NCBI RefSeq assembly: GCF_008274825.1
Contig: NZ_CP030848.1
Location: 1,178,001 to 1,242,000 of the forward strand
Direction of reading: 5' to 3'
Source: Sphingobacterium hotanense
GTDB taxonomy: Bacteria > Bacteroidota > Bacteroidia > Sphingobacteriales > Sphingobacteriaceae
Length of the DNA: 64,000 nucleotides
The translations under genes were made by a program, and so were the position numbers. Positions within the stretch are counted from its first letter, which is position 1; each line of letters opens with the position of its first letter. The notes beneath the pieces are model-generated. The model ran no database searches, was not told the origin of the DNA, and worked only from the letters and a program-made list of their open reading frames with translations. Shown one piece after another: positions 45,664-53,770 of the stretch.

Positions 45664-46830
45664 ATGATTATGAAAACAAAGTTATTAGCAATTTTCGCAG
45701 CAGGTGCATTCGCATTCACAGCATGTTCAGATGATGAACCAGTAAAACCAACTCCAGGTGGTAAAGCTGAATTAAAAGGAAATATTTCCGCAAACACAAC
45801 TTTAGATGCAAACGTTGAGTACACATTATCTGGTACAGTTTTAGTAAACTCAGGAGCAACATTAACAATTCCTGCAGGTACTACGATCAAAGCTGCGGCT
45901 AATGGTACAGATATCTACATCCTTGTAGAAAAAGGCGGTAAATTGATCGCTGACGGTACAGCTAGCAAACCAATTGTGTTTACATCGAATGCAGCGTCTC
46001 CGAAACAAGGTGACTGGGGTGGTATCATCTTAAATGGTAAAGCTCCTCTTTCAAGAAAAGAAGGTGCGGTAAGTGATGCAGGTACAGAAATCAACAACAA
46101 AATCAAATTTGGTGGCGATGATGTAAATGATAACTCAGGTATATTGAACTACGTAAAAATCGAATATACAGGAGCTCGTATCGACCAAAAAGCGGAACAC
46201 AACGGTTTAACGTTGAACGGTGTTGGTAAAGGAACAAAATTAAGCAACATCTACTTATCATACGGTGATGACGATGCTATCGAGTTCTTTGGTGGAACTG
46301 TTGATGCAACTAACATCTTAGTAGTGAACTGTACAGATGATATGTTCGATTTCTCTCAAGGATACAGAGGTACTATTACAAATGCTTACGGTATCAGAGA
46401 AGCGAAATACTTACCTGTAACTGAAGATCCACGTGGTGTTGAGGCTGATGGTAACTTAGATGGAGAAACTCCTACAGACATCAACCAATCAGATTTCACA
46501 ATCAACGGTATCACGATCATCAACAACGCTCCAGGTGCTGATGCAAACTTAACAATGCATGATGTATTCAAAATCCGTAGAGGTGCTAAAGCGACAATCA
46601 AAAACGCTTACGCTAAATTCGGAGCTGGAACTACTGTAGTTGATTTGATCGACTTAACAGATAGTAAAGGTGCTGGTCACAGCGGAACGTCAATTGAGTA
46701 CACTATCGATCCTGCAAACGGATTAGATAAAGGTAAGATCAAAAATGACGTAAACGCTACGATCACTAAGAAAGACGGTTTAAAAGGTGCTGATGCATCA
46801 GCGTTCTCTTGGACTGGTTACAAGTTCTAA
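45664..46830 (+). CDS. Beta-helix lipoprotein paired with the TonB-dependent receptor
   Basis: 388 residues. Signal plus lipobox (AFAFTAC, Cys about 20-21), then a Pro/Lys linker and a right-handed parallel beta-helix with repeated short turns (SGATLTIPAGTTIKAAANGT, GKLIADGTASKPIVFTSN, GDWGGIILNGKAPLS, GGTVDATNILVVNC). The GDWGGI and DDAIEFFGG blocks are common in exported Bacteroidota proteins near SusC-like or Pho-type receptors. Codon use is strongly biased to one set (tta, ggt, aca), suggesting high expression. It follows the receptor by 64 bases. Probable start is this ATG (MIMKTKLLAI) or the ATG two codons on. Confidence 0.85.
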   Translation: MIMKTKLLAIFAAGAFAFTACSDDEPVKPTPGGKAELKGNISANTTLDANVEYTLSGTVLVNSGATLTIPAGTTIKAAANGTDIYILVEKGGKLIADGTASKPIVFTSNAASPKQGDWGGIILNGKAPLSRKEGAVSDAGTEINNKIKFGGDDVNDNSGILNYVKIEYTGARIDQKAEHNGLTLNGVGKGTKLSNIYLSYGDDDAIEFFGGTVDATNILVVNCTDDMFDFSQGYRGTITNAYGIREAKYLPVTEDPRGVEADGNLDGETPTDINQSDFTINGITIINNAPGADANLTMHDVFKIRRGAKATIKNAYAKFGAGTTVVDLIDLTDSKGAGHSGTSIEYTIDPANGLDKGKIKNDVNATITKKDGLKGADASAFSWTGYKF

Positions 46831-46876
46831 GCCAACTCTCAAATTCTAAAATATTAATCATAGTACATATTTTAAG

Positions 46877-46924
46877 GCCTCCAAGAAATTGGAGGCTTTT
46901 TTGTTGAAACTACCACGTTTCAAC
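46877..46924 (+). terminator. Terminator after the beta-helix lipoprotein gene
   Basis: Stem gcctccaa / ttggaggc around gaaa, then tttttt (46897-46902). A second small hairpin gttgaaac / gtttcaac follows directly. Confidence 0.88.
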
Positions 46925-47147
46925 AAAACATCTGACGCTTCCATTCTTGTCCGCCTTTCAATGATGGGACATTGATTCTGTTGTAGATATATGACCTTAT
47001 CTAGGTCAATATAAAAATGCTGTCCCTTTAGCGTTTTATCCGCATTCTCCAGATAAACAAAACGACTACTTTATTATTCCCTATGCAGCCCGTAAGTCCT
47101 TTCGACTTTTTGGTAGAGAGACCAACCGACCTTCGTTGAAAGCTTTT

Positions 47148-47241
47148 CCAATCATACCCAATGTATAATCCAATCAAAGCCCTTCTGGAGCGGGTTTGAT
47201 TGGGTTATACATTGGGTTTATATTGGGCTTGGAAGGGAAGT
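47148..47241 (-). repeat. Dispersed palindromic repeat, copy 3 (inverted orientation)
   Basis: Arms acccaatgtataatccaatc + aaagccc and gggtttgattgggttataca + ttgggt, about 26 bases paired, loop around ttctggagc. Read on the - strand the asymmetric outer flank cttcccttccaa matches copy 1, so its orientation is reversed relative to copies 1 and 2. Confidence 0.8.
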
Positions 47242-47344
47242 AAGCAGAAGGAGATATCACTTATACTGGAGGCTATCTTAATGAAGCACCAATAGTAGGC
47301 AGCAGACTATTCCAAAATGCTCTGTAGGAAAGCCATTAAATCGA

Positions 47345-47392
47345 AACACCCGCTAGGACATCGGTAAAGCCTTAGCGGGTGTTTTTAATATG
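47345..47392. terminator. Terminator-like hairpin after the nucleoside transporter gene
   Basis: Arms acacccgctagg and ccttagcgggtgt with a loop of about 20 bases, followed on the + strand by ttttt; A-rich sequence on the other side is weak. It lies about 17 bases past the stop of the leftward gene. Confidence 0.6.
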
Positions 47393-47408
47393 TTTAGCGA
47401 AATCTCTG

Positions 47409-48779
47409 TTAGTGGTTAACAGGTGTATCTGCTTGATGTTTATGTCTGAAGAGAATAGCGAACAAAATTGCTACAACAAGCGTGTATAGTGCAAAAGCAA
47501 TCCAGATATGTTGCCAATCTTTTAGTTGGATTACTTTATCAAATACGCCATTTGTTATTTCTACGCCGCGAGAGCCAATAAAATTCAACAAAGACTGATT
47601 GTCTGGCGTGGTGTCCAAAAAGCCCGCCAGCGAGCTCGTATCGTTGAAAGATAGCGTATAGTACTTATCGATAACCCATCCGGAAACACGAGAACCTAGT
47701 ACAGCGCCAAAACCATTGGTCATCATCATAAATAAGCCTTGCGCTGATGAGCGAATCTGGTTGTTTGTCGTGGTCTCGACAAATAGGGATCCGGAGATAT
47801 TGAAAAAGTCAAATGCCATACCGTAGACGATACAGGAAAGGATAATCATCCATAATCCGGCGGATGGATCTCCGTAGGCAAACAATGCGAAACGCAATAC
47901 CCAAGCGACCATTGCAATTAGCATGACCTGCTTGATACCAAATCTTTTCAGGAAGAAAGGAATAGCGAGGATAAATAAGGTTTCGGATATCTGCGAGATC
48001 GACATGATGATGGTGGAATATTCGACAACGAAAGAGTCCGCCCATTTCGGGAAGAACTTAAATTCATCTAAGAATACATCGCCATATGCGTTGGTCAATT
48101 GTAAGGCCGCACCCAGGAACATCGAAAAGATAAAGAACATAGCCATTTTAAAATTGCCAAACAATTTAAAGGCTTCCAGGCCCAGCATTTGCGCTAGACT
48201 AGCATTTTCTTTCAGATGATGTTGCGGAGGACACTTAGGTAGGTTGAAAAAGGAATAGACGCTGAGGAGGACGGATCCACCTGCGGCGATATAGAATTGG
48301 CCTTCGGTAGCTTTGCTGCCCGTCAGGTTGGTGATCCACATGGCTGCGATAAAGCCTACGGTTCCCCAAACACGGATAGGAGGGAAGGCTTTGATGAGGT
48401 CGTAATTGCCCTGCGTAAGTGCAGTATAAGCGATGGAGTTGGATAATGCGAGGGTCGGCATGTAACAGCACATGGCCAGGAGCATCACATTAAAAAAGCT
48501 TCCGGGGTCTTGCACCTGTGCGAGGTAGACCAAGCAGACTGCATAGAGGAAGTGTAGACCTATATACAATCGTTCTGCATTTACCCAACGATCGGCGATG
48601 ATCCCCATTAGGGTCGGCATAAAAAGCGATGCGATCCCCATGGTTGAAAAGATAGCGCCAAATTGTGTTCCGTCCCATTGTTTAGTGCCAAACCAGTAGT
48701 TGGCAATAGTGATTAACCAGGCTCCCCACACAAAGAATTGCAGGAAGTTCATTATGGTCAACCTAAGTTTAATAGACAT
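47409..48779 (-). CDS. NupG-type nucleoside transporter (MFS)
   Basis: 456 residues with twelve predicted TM helices. The start MSIKLRLTIMNFLQFFVWGA, with WLITIANYWF and GTQFGAIFSTMGIASLFMPT plus GIIADRWVNAERLYI, is the nucleoside:H+ symporter pattern (NupG family) seen in Bacteroidota. Likely imports nucleosides by proton symport. Leftward; the bifunctional nuclease gene ends 32 bases upstream and could be co-transcribed. Substrate specificity is inferred from the family. Confidence 0.88.
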   Translation of the reverse strand: MSIKLRLTIMNFLQFFVWGAWLITIANYWFGTKQWDGTQFGAIFSTMGIASLFMPTLMGIIADRWVNAERLYIGLHFLYAVCLVYLAQVQDPGSFFNVMLLAMCCYMPTLALSNSIAYTALTQGNYDLIKAFPPIRVWGTVGFIAAMWITNLTGSKATEGQFYIAAGGSVLLSVYSFFNLPKCPPQHHLKENASLAQMLGLEAFKLFGNFKMAMFFIFSMFLGAALQLTNAYGDVFLDEFKFFPKWADSFVVEYSTIIMSISQISETLFILAIPFFLKRFGIKQVMLIAMVAWVLRFALFAYGDPSAGLWMIILSCIVYGMAFDFFNISGSLFVETTTNNQIRSSAQGLFMMMTNGFGAVLGSRVSGWVIDKYYTLSFNDTSSLAGFLDTTPDNQSLLNFIGSRGVEITNGVFDKVIQLKDWQHIWIAFALYTLVVAILFAILFRHKHQADTPVNH

Positions 48780-48811
48780 ACTTATAGGTGAGATTATTTA
48801 AAAGCTATGAA

Positions 48812-49459
48812 TTAAGATTTTCGTTTCTCAATTTCGTCCCTGATTTTGGCTGCGGTTTCGTACTGCTCGTTCTCAATGGCTTTTTCTAGGGTTTTCTCCA
48901 ATTGTTCCATCGTGAGCGATGCATACGGAGAGGGTTTGTTTTTTACGGGCTCTTTTGGTTCTGGCGTTGGCTCAGGCTCGGGAGTCGTTGTTTCTGTTTG
49001 TTTGTACGATCCTACGTTTTCGATATTCTCCAAGAATGCAAAATCATTGCCTTCGATCACGATTCCGGCGGTATTCATAATGAAATCATAGGTATAGATC
49101 GGGCTTTCGAAGCGTACTGCTAATGCAACAGCATCGGAAGTGCGGGCATCTATCTCTACGGTCTTGTCGCCATCATTGCAGATTAATTTAGCGAAAAATA
49201 TTCCGTCTACGAGGTTGTAGATCAATACTTCTTCCAACTTAATGTTGAATGTATCAGCAAAAGCTTTGAATAAATCATGTGTCAATGGCCTGCTCGGCGT
49301 CATTTTTTCGATTTCGACCGCAATAGACTGCGCTTCGAATCCTCCGATAATGACAGGTAGTCTACGGTTTCCTGCTACTTCCCCCAACACTAGCGCATAG
49401 GCTCCAGATTGTGTTTGGCTATACGATAATCCTACAATATCTAACTTGATTTTCTTCAT
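48812..49459 (-). CDS. Bifunctional nuclease family protein with UVR motif
   Basis: 215 residues from ATG 49459 (MKKIKLDIVGLSYSQTQSGA); a TTG two codons earlier is possible. DUF151/BFN domain (about 1-135; GNRRLPVIIGGFEAQSIAVE, DARTSDAVALAVRFESPIYT) followed by a Pro/Glu/Thr linker and a C-terminal UVR (UvrB/UvrC-type) helical pair, SLTMEQLEKTLEKAIENEQY and AAKIRDEIEKRK. The fusion is typical of Bacteroidota/Chlorobi. Nuclease activity is known only for some relatives. Confidence 0.9.
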   Translation of the reverse strand: MKKIKLDIVGLSYSQTQSGAYALVLGEVAGNRRLPVIIGGFEAQSIAVEIEKMTPSRPLTHDLFKAFADTFNIKLEEVLIYNLVDGIFFAKLICNDGDKTVEIDARTSDAVALAVRFESPIYTYDFIMNTAGIVIEGNDFAFLENIENVGSYKQTETTTPEPEPTPEPKEPVKNKPSPYASLTMEQLEKTLEKAIENEQYETAAKIRDEIEKRKS

Positions 49460-49562
49460 TGACAAATCGTTAACGGAATTACAAAGATGCTAATATTCGA
49501 AGCAAAAAAAAAGTGACCTTGTTATTTTTATCCAAGGCCACCCGTTCATTGTTTAGTTTAGA

Positions 49563-50537
49563 CTAGTTGTGTTTTAAGTTTTTGATTGCTTCCGTTAGTT
49601 TAGGAACGATCTCAAACGCGTCGCCCACGATGCCGTAGTCTGCCACTTTAAAGAATGGCGCTTCAGGATCTTTGTTGATAACGACGATAGTTTTAGACGA
49701 GCTTACGCCCGCCAAGTGCTGGATAGCGCCAGAGATACCGATAGCAATGTATAGGTTCGGGCTTACCACAATACCGGTTTGTCCAACGTGCTCGGAGTGC
49801 GGACGCCATCCGGCATCAGAAACTGGTTTAGAACATGCTGTAGCAGCACCTAATACATCGGCTAGCTCCTCGATCATAGCCCAGTTTTCCGGACCTTTCA
49901 TCCCGCGGCCTGCTGATACAACGATTTCTGCTTCTGGAAGAGAAACTTTGTCGGTTGCACGTACGATGTCTTTTACCATTACTGCAAAGTCGTTCGCATT
50001 AACGTCTGGCGTAAAGGCTACAATTTCTGCACTCGTTGCTGCTCCTTTTAATTCGAAAGCATTTGGATTTAATGCGATTACCTTATTTGCAGAAGAAATA
50101 ACCTCCGTCGCAAATGCTTTGTTCGAGAAGGCTGTTTTCTTCACTTCCAGACTGTCGCCGTTCCATGTCGGTAGGTTGATCGCGCCATCAGCCAGACCTG
50201 CGTCTAATTTTGCTGCTACGCGCGGTGCCAATCCTTTACCGCTGAACGAGTTGGAAAGAACAACAATGGAAGCCTGCTCTTGTTTCGCTGCTGAAGCGAT
50301 TATCGACGCATATGCTTTGTTCACGAAGTTCTTTAAATTATCTTGACTAGCGTTCAATACTTTAGAAACGCCGTATTTGCCTAATTTCTCTAATTCAGCA
50401 TCTGCTACATTTCCGATGGAAAGAGCGACTACGGTATCTCCTTTTTGATCAGCAATTGCTTTTGCATAGGATGCAACCTCAAATGCTGATTTTTTAAGAA
50501 CGCCTTCTGTATTTTCTATATAAACTAATATTGCCAT
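49563..50537 (-). CDS. etfA: Electron transfer flavoprotein subunit alpha
   Basis: FAD-binding subunit of the heterodimeric ETF that carries electrons from acyl-CoA dehydrogenases to the quinone pool or other acceptors. 324 residues: N-terminal AdoHcy-like domain and C-terminal FAD domain with VSAGRGMKGPENWAMIEELA, KPVSDAGWRPHSEHVGQTG, YIAIGISGAIQHLAG and INKDPEAPFFKVADYGIVGD, all classic ETF-alpha motifs. Located 23 bases downstream of etfB in one leftward operon. Confidence 0.97.
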   Translation of the reverse strand: MAILVYIENTEGVLKKSAFEVASYAKAIADQKGDTVVALSIGNVADAELEKLGKYGVSKVLNASQDNLKNFVNKAYASIIASAAKQEQASIVVLSNSFSGKGLAPRVAAKLDAGLADGAINLPTWNGDSLEVKKTAFSNKAFATEVISSANKVIALNPNAFELKGAATSAEIVAFTPDVNANDFAVMVKDIVRATDKVSLPEAEIVVSAGRGMKGPENWAMIEELADVLGAATACSKPVSDAGWRPHSEHVGQTGIVVSPNLYIAIGISGAIQHLAGVSSSKTIVVINKDPEAPFFKVADYGIVGDAFEIVPKLTEAIKNLKHN

Positions 50538-50560
50538 GTGTTTTTCTTGCTTAAAAATGA

Positions 50561-51292
50561 TTAGATAACTTTAGCTTCTCCGTGAAGTAATTGAACAAGT
50601 TGATCAACATCTTCTACTAATTTCACTGTTCCGCGCGGAGCAGGGCTTTCATAACGAGCAATCGAAGCAAGTTCTGCCACTTCAATAGGTTCTACTACCT
50701 GTAGCGGCTTGGTGCGAGCGCCCATGATACCACGCATATTCGGGATCTTTGGTTCCGCTACGCCTTCTGCAGTTCCGATAACAACTGGCAACGAAACAGA
50801 TAACACTTCTTTACCGCCCTCAATTTCGCGATCTATTGTTGCTTCGTTTCCTTGAATGTCAACTTTCTTCGCGATGGAAATCGATGGCAGGTCTAATAGC
50901 TCTCCTAATAAAGCAGCTACCTGTGCACCATTATAATCTATAGATTCGCGACCCGTCAGGATTAAATCAAAACCTTGGCCTTTTGCGTAGTTTGCAATCT
51001 GATTTGCTACAAACCATGCATCGCGAGGTTGTGCATTCACACGTACTGCATCATCAGCACCGATAGCAAGGGCTTTACGGATGGTAGGTTCTGTCGCAGC
51101 GTCGCCTACGTTAATTACCGTTACAGTTCCTTTTCCGCCTTCAGCAAGCTCTACAGCTTTAGAAAGTGCGATTTCGTCGTAAGGGTTGATGATGTACTGT
51201 ACACCCGCAGTATTGAATACGGTGTTATCATTGGTAAACGTTATTTTCGATGTCGTATCTGGGACATTACTAATACATACTAATATCTTCAT
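50561..51292 (-). CDS. etfB: Electron transfer flavoprotein subunit beta
   Basis: 243 residues of the ETF-beta fold: start MKILVCISNVPDTTSKITFT, then NPYDEIALSKAVELAEGGKG (around 37-56), GADDAVRVNAQPRDAWFVAN, DLILTGRESIDYNGAQVAAL and the C-terminal MGARTKPLQVVEP. Binds AMP and, with EtfA, FAD. First gene of the etfBA operon. Confidence 0.96.
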   Translation of the reverse strand: MKILVCISNVPDTTSKITFTNDNTVFNTAGVQYIINPYDEIALSKAVELAEGGKGTVTVINVGDAATEPTIRKALAIGADDAVRVNAQPRDAWFVANQIANYAKGQGFDLILTGRESIDYNGAQVAALLGELLDLPSISIAKKVDIQGNEATIDREIEGGKEVLSVSLPVVIGTAEGVAEPKIPNMRGIMGARTKPLQVVEPIEVAELASIARYESPAPRGTVKLVEDVDQLVQLLHGEAKVI

Positions 51293-51572
51293 AAATCTAG
51301 CGTTTTACACAAACCTACATTTTTTGTTAAGCATTTCAAAGGAGCGGCGAGGGAATTTGATGGTCATAAACAATGCTGTTAGAATGTGATTTTGTTAATA
51401 ATTTATGTCTTATTTTAATAATCGGCTATTTAAATTGGTTTGAATTAGCTTTTTCTTATGATAATTTCATTTAAATTGCCTGAATCCTTAATTGTCATTG
51501 TATTGTCAATTCTATGCTAGCATAGTAAATAGCCTGTTCGCTGCAATTTCTTCCGCTCTGCGGAATAATGCT

Positions 51573-51580
51573 TATTTTTG
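51573..51580 (+). promoter_or_regulatory. -7 box giving a leaderless transcript for the TPR gene
   Basis: TATTTTTG, a perfect TAnnTTTG, ends 4 bases before the ATG at 51585, so transcription should start at or beside the start codon. A -33 TTG is not obvious. Confidence 0.5.
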
Positions 51581-51584
51581 CGCT

Positions 51585-51917
51585 ATGGAAGGAAGAATAG
51601 CCCAATTGCAAGAGTTTTTGAAGGAGAGTCCTAATGATCCTTTTTTAAAGTACGCCCTAACGATGGAATACGTAAAGTTAGGGGAGGATGGCCAAGCCTT
51701 AGCGGGCTTTGAAGATTTGCTTTCGGCACATGAGGATTACGTGGGTACCTACTACCACTTCGGAAAATTTTTAGAGTCGAAACAAGAACACGACCGCGCA
51801 ATTGAAATTTATGAAAAAGGCATGCAGATAGCCCAGCAAAAGCGAAATTTCCATGCTTTGGGCGAATTGCGGAATGCTCATTTGGCGGCGACTGGTCTGC
51901 TCGACGAAGATGAATAA
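51585..51917 (+). CDS. Small TPR-repeat protein
   Basis: 110 residues from ATG 51585 (MEGRIAQLQEFLKESPNDPF); the upstream in-frame extension contains the promoter and is rejected. Three helical pairs of TPR type (FLKYALTMEYVKLGEDGQAL, VGTYYHFGKFLESKQEHDRA, QKRNFHALGELRNAH). Acidic tail. Likely a protein-interaction module, partner unknown. Start codon lies at the predicted transcript start. It is the divergent neighbour of etfB. Confidence 0.8.
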   Translation: MEGRIAQLQEFLKESPNDPFLKYALTMEYVKLGEDGQALAGFEDLLSAHEDYVGTYYHFGKFLESKQEHDRAIEIYEKGMQIAQQKRNFHALGELRNAHLAATGLLDEDE

Positions 51918-51982
51918 TGTTAAATTTTCTTAAAAAACCATTTGTGGTATTTTTTTTGTGTTTTGCATAGAAGTTAAAGGTT

Positions 51983-52399
51983 ATGCAAAAGTTATCTTAC
52001 ATATTGATCGTAGTCATTGGACTGATATTCGCCATTAGTTGTATAAACAACAAGACGAATGTCAATCAGTTGCTTGCGTCGGAAGATAACGCACTAAAGG
52101 GAATCGGACTGTTAGGAACCTATGAAGGCAACTTACCATGCGCCGATTGTACGATGATTAGTACATTGCTGAGTCTAGACAAAAATAAGAACTACCATTT
52201 ACGCTATGTGTATGTTGGCAAGAGCGAGGAAGTATTTGAACGTACCGGAAAATGGAAAGTTGACAAGGATATCTTGTCGTTAGAGAATGTAGACTACAAT
52301 TACAAGATTCTCGATAACCAATTGAATCAGCTGGATTTATCAGGGAAAGAGATCAAAGGCGATCTTGCTGAGAAATACACGTTGATGAAAATTAAGTAA
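51983..52399 (+). CDS. NlpE-like copper-resistance/envelope lipoprotein
   Basis: 138 residues. Lipobox FAISC (Cys about 20). Core GTYEGNLPCADCTMISTLLS contains the CxxC of the NlpE N-terminal domain (PCADC, about residues 52-56), followed by a small beta-barrel with YHLRYVYVGKSEEVFERTG and WKVDKDILSLEN. In E. coli NlpE senses envelope and copper stress via Cpx; here only the N-terminal domain is present and no Cpx genes are near, so the role is inferred. Confidence 0.82.
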   Translation: MQKLSYILIVVIGLIFAISCINNKTNVNQLLASEDNALKGIGLLGTYEGNLPCADCTMISTLLSLDKNKNYHLRYVYVGKSEEVFERTGKWKVDKDILSLENVDYNYKILDNQLNQLDLSGKEIKGDLAEKYTLMKIK

Positions 52400-52421
52400 G
52401 AGGATTTTTTCAGATTTGAAT

Positions 52422-52450
52422 AAAAGGCTGTCGTTCGACAGCCTTTTTTT
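52422..52450 (+). terminator. Terminator after the NlpE-like gene
   Basis: Stem aaggctgtc / gacagcctt with a 4-base loop, followed by a T run to 52450. Confidence 0.9.
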
Positions 52451-52544
52451 GTGGAAGAGTCTGTTTTCAAAGTGTATCAGGGACTTTCATAGCCGTTGCT
52501 GTTTCCATGGAAAAAGGAAAAGTTGTTTATTGGGCTTTAAAAAA

Positions 52545-52590
52545 AGAAAGAGCTACCTAATTCTTTAGGTAACTCTTTCTTTATTTTGTT
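52545..52590. terminator. Terminator of the leftward cysteine desulfurase operon
   Basis: Stem aaagaaagag / ctctttcttt and tacctaa / ttaggta around ttc, one mismatch; it lies about 20 bases past the stop at 52600. Confidence 0.8.
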
Positions 52591-52599
52591 ATATGCTCC

Positions 52600-53733
52600 T
52601 TAGTGTTTGGTGCAAATTTCCTTGAGCACTTGCACGACGAAGTCTACTTCTTCTTTCGTATTGAATTTACAGAACGAAAAGCGTACGGATGGACGTTGTG
52701 GGTCTGCTCCGATTCCTCGTAATACATGGGAACCTATATCTGATCCGGAGCTGCATGCAGAACCTCCTGACGCGGATACACCTTTGATGTCTAGGTTGAA
52801 AAGCAACATATCGCCCATATCAGTGCAAGGAAGCGAAACGTTCAGTACAGTGTATAGCGATTTGTTGGCATCCGTCTCTCCGTTGAAAGTAATATCTGGA
52901 ATGTGTTGCAGCAGTTGTTCTTTCATGTAGTCTTTCAATGCCTGTATCTGTTGCTGATGAGCTTCCATCTCTTCGTATGCAATTTCCATTGCTTTGGCGA
53001 GGCCGACGATGCCATAGACATTTTCTGTACCACCACGCATATTGCGCTCCTGCGCACCACCGTGGATCAACGGTTTTATTTTGTTTCTGCTGTTGATATA
53101 TAAGAATCCAACGCCCTTAGGACCATGGAACTTATGTGCTGCAGCCGTGATAAAGTCGATTTTTAATTTCGATAGGTCATGTACATAATGTCCCATCGTC
53201 TGCACGGTATCCGAATGGAAAACAGCATTGTATTGTTCGCAGATTTCGCTTACTTTCTGGATATCGGTGATATTGCCAAGTTCATTGTTGGCATGCATAA
53301 TCGATACGAAGGTTCTTGGGTTTCTCGCTAATAACTCTTCAAGATGTGATAGATCGATATTTCCTTTCTGATCAAGACGTAGGAAATCCAATTGGATTTT
53401 TCCGTCTTTCTGCATTTCTTCTAGCGTATGTAATACGGCATGGTGCTCAATAGGTGAGGAAATGGCGTGGGTAATTCCGTAGGCTTCAATCGCACGAACG
53501 ATCGCCATGTTGTCTGCTTCCGTTCCACCAGAGGTAAAGAATATTTCTGCCGGTGATGCGTTTAATAATTTAGCTACAGTTCTTCTAGCTCTTTCAACGA
53601 TTGTTTTGGTCTCTCTGCCATGCGCATGAATGGAAGAAGGGTTTCCAAAGTTGTCGTTCATTGTTTGTACCATTACGTCGATTACTGCTTTGTCCAAAGC
53701 AGTTGTAGCGGCATTATCAAAATATACGTGCAT
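52600..53733 (-). CDS. NifS/IscS-family cysteine desulfurase
   Basis: PLP enzyme that removes sulfur from cysteine for Fe-S clusters or thiolated RNA. I start at ATG 53733 (MHVYFDNAATTALDKAVIDV, 377 residues); the longer frame begins with a hydrophobic non-family stretch. Motifs: FTSGGTEADNMAIVRAI, HANNELGNITDIQ, the PLP Lys region AAHKFHGPKGVGFLY and the mobile loop SGGSACSSGSDIG with the catalytic Cys. No iscU neighbour; lies downstream of lnt with a gap of 37 bases. Confidence 0.94.
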   Translation of the reverse strand: MHVYFDNAATTALDKAVIDVMVQTMNDNFGNPSSIHAHGRETKTIVERARRTVAKLLNASPAEIFFTSGGTEADNMAIVRAIEAYGITHAISSPIEHHAVLHTLEEMQKDGKIQLDFLRLDQKGNIDLSHLEELLARNPRTFVSIMHANNELGNITDIQKVSEICEQYNAVFHSDTVQTMGHYVHDLSKLKIDFITAAAHKFHGPKGVGFLYINSRNKIKPLIHGGAQERNMRGGTENVYGIVGLAKAMEIAYEEMEAHQQQIQALKDYMKEQLLQHIPDITFNGETDANKSLYTVLNVSLPCTDMGDMLLFNLDIKGVSASGGSACSSGSDIGSHVLRGIGADPQRPSVRFSFCKFNTKEEVDFVVQVLKEICTKH

Positions 53734-53770
53734 GGCGGCAAATATAAATAAAGGAGAATAAAAAATCAGA

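Larger units (their letters stand above)
46831..47408. other. Gene-free region with terminators and a palindromic repeat
   Basis: 578 bases between the convergent lipoprotein and nucleoside transporter genes. It holds the terminator at 46877, palindromic repeat copy 3 (47148-47241) and a further hairpin near 47345-47390 (acacccgctagg / ccttagcgggtgt) that suits termination of the leftward transporter gene. I found no convincing gene. Confidence 0.7.

Noticed and set aside
46844-47020. Open minus-strand frame reading like a protein (including FYIDLDKVIYLQQNQCP) in the gene-free region
   Set aside because: It lacks a proper start, runs through the terminator hairpin at 46877 and has no recognised family; it may be chance or a very old remnant.
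51492-51584. Longer N-terminus for the TPR protein
   Set aside because: The extension contains the TATTTTTG promoter box and does not resemble a TPR.
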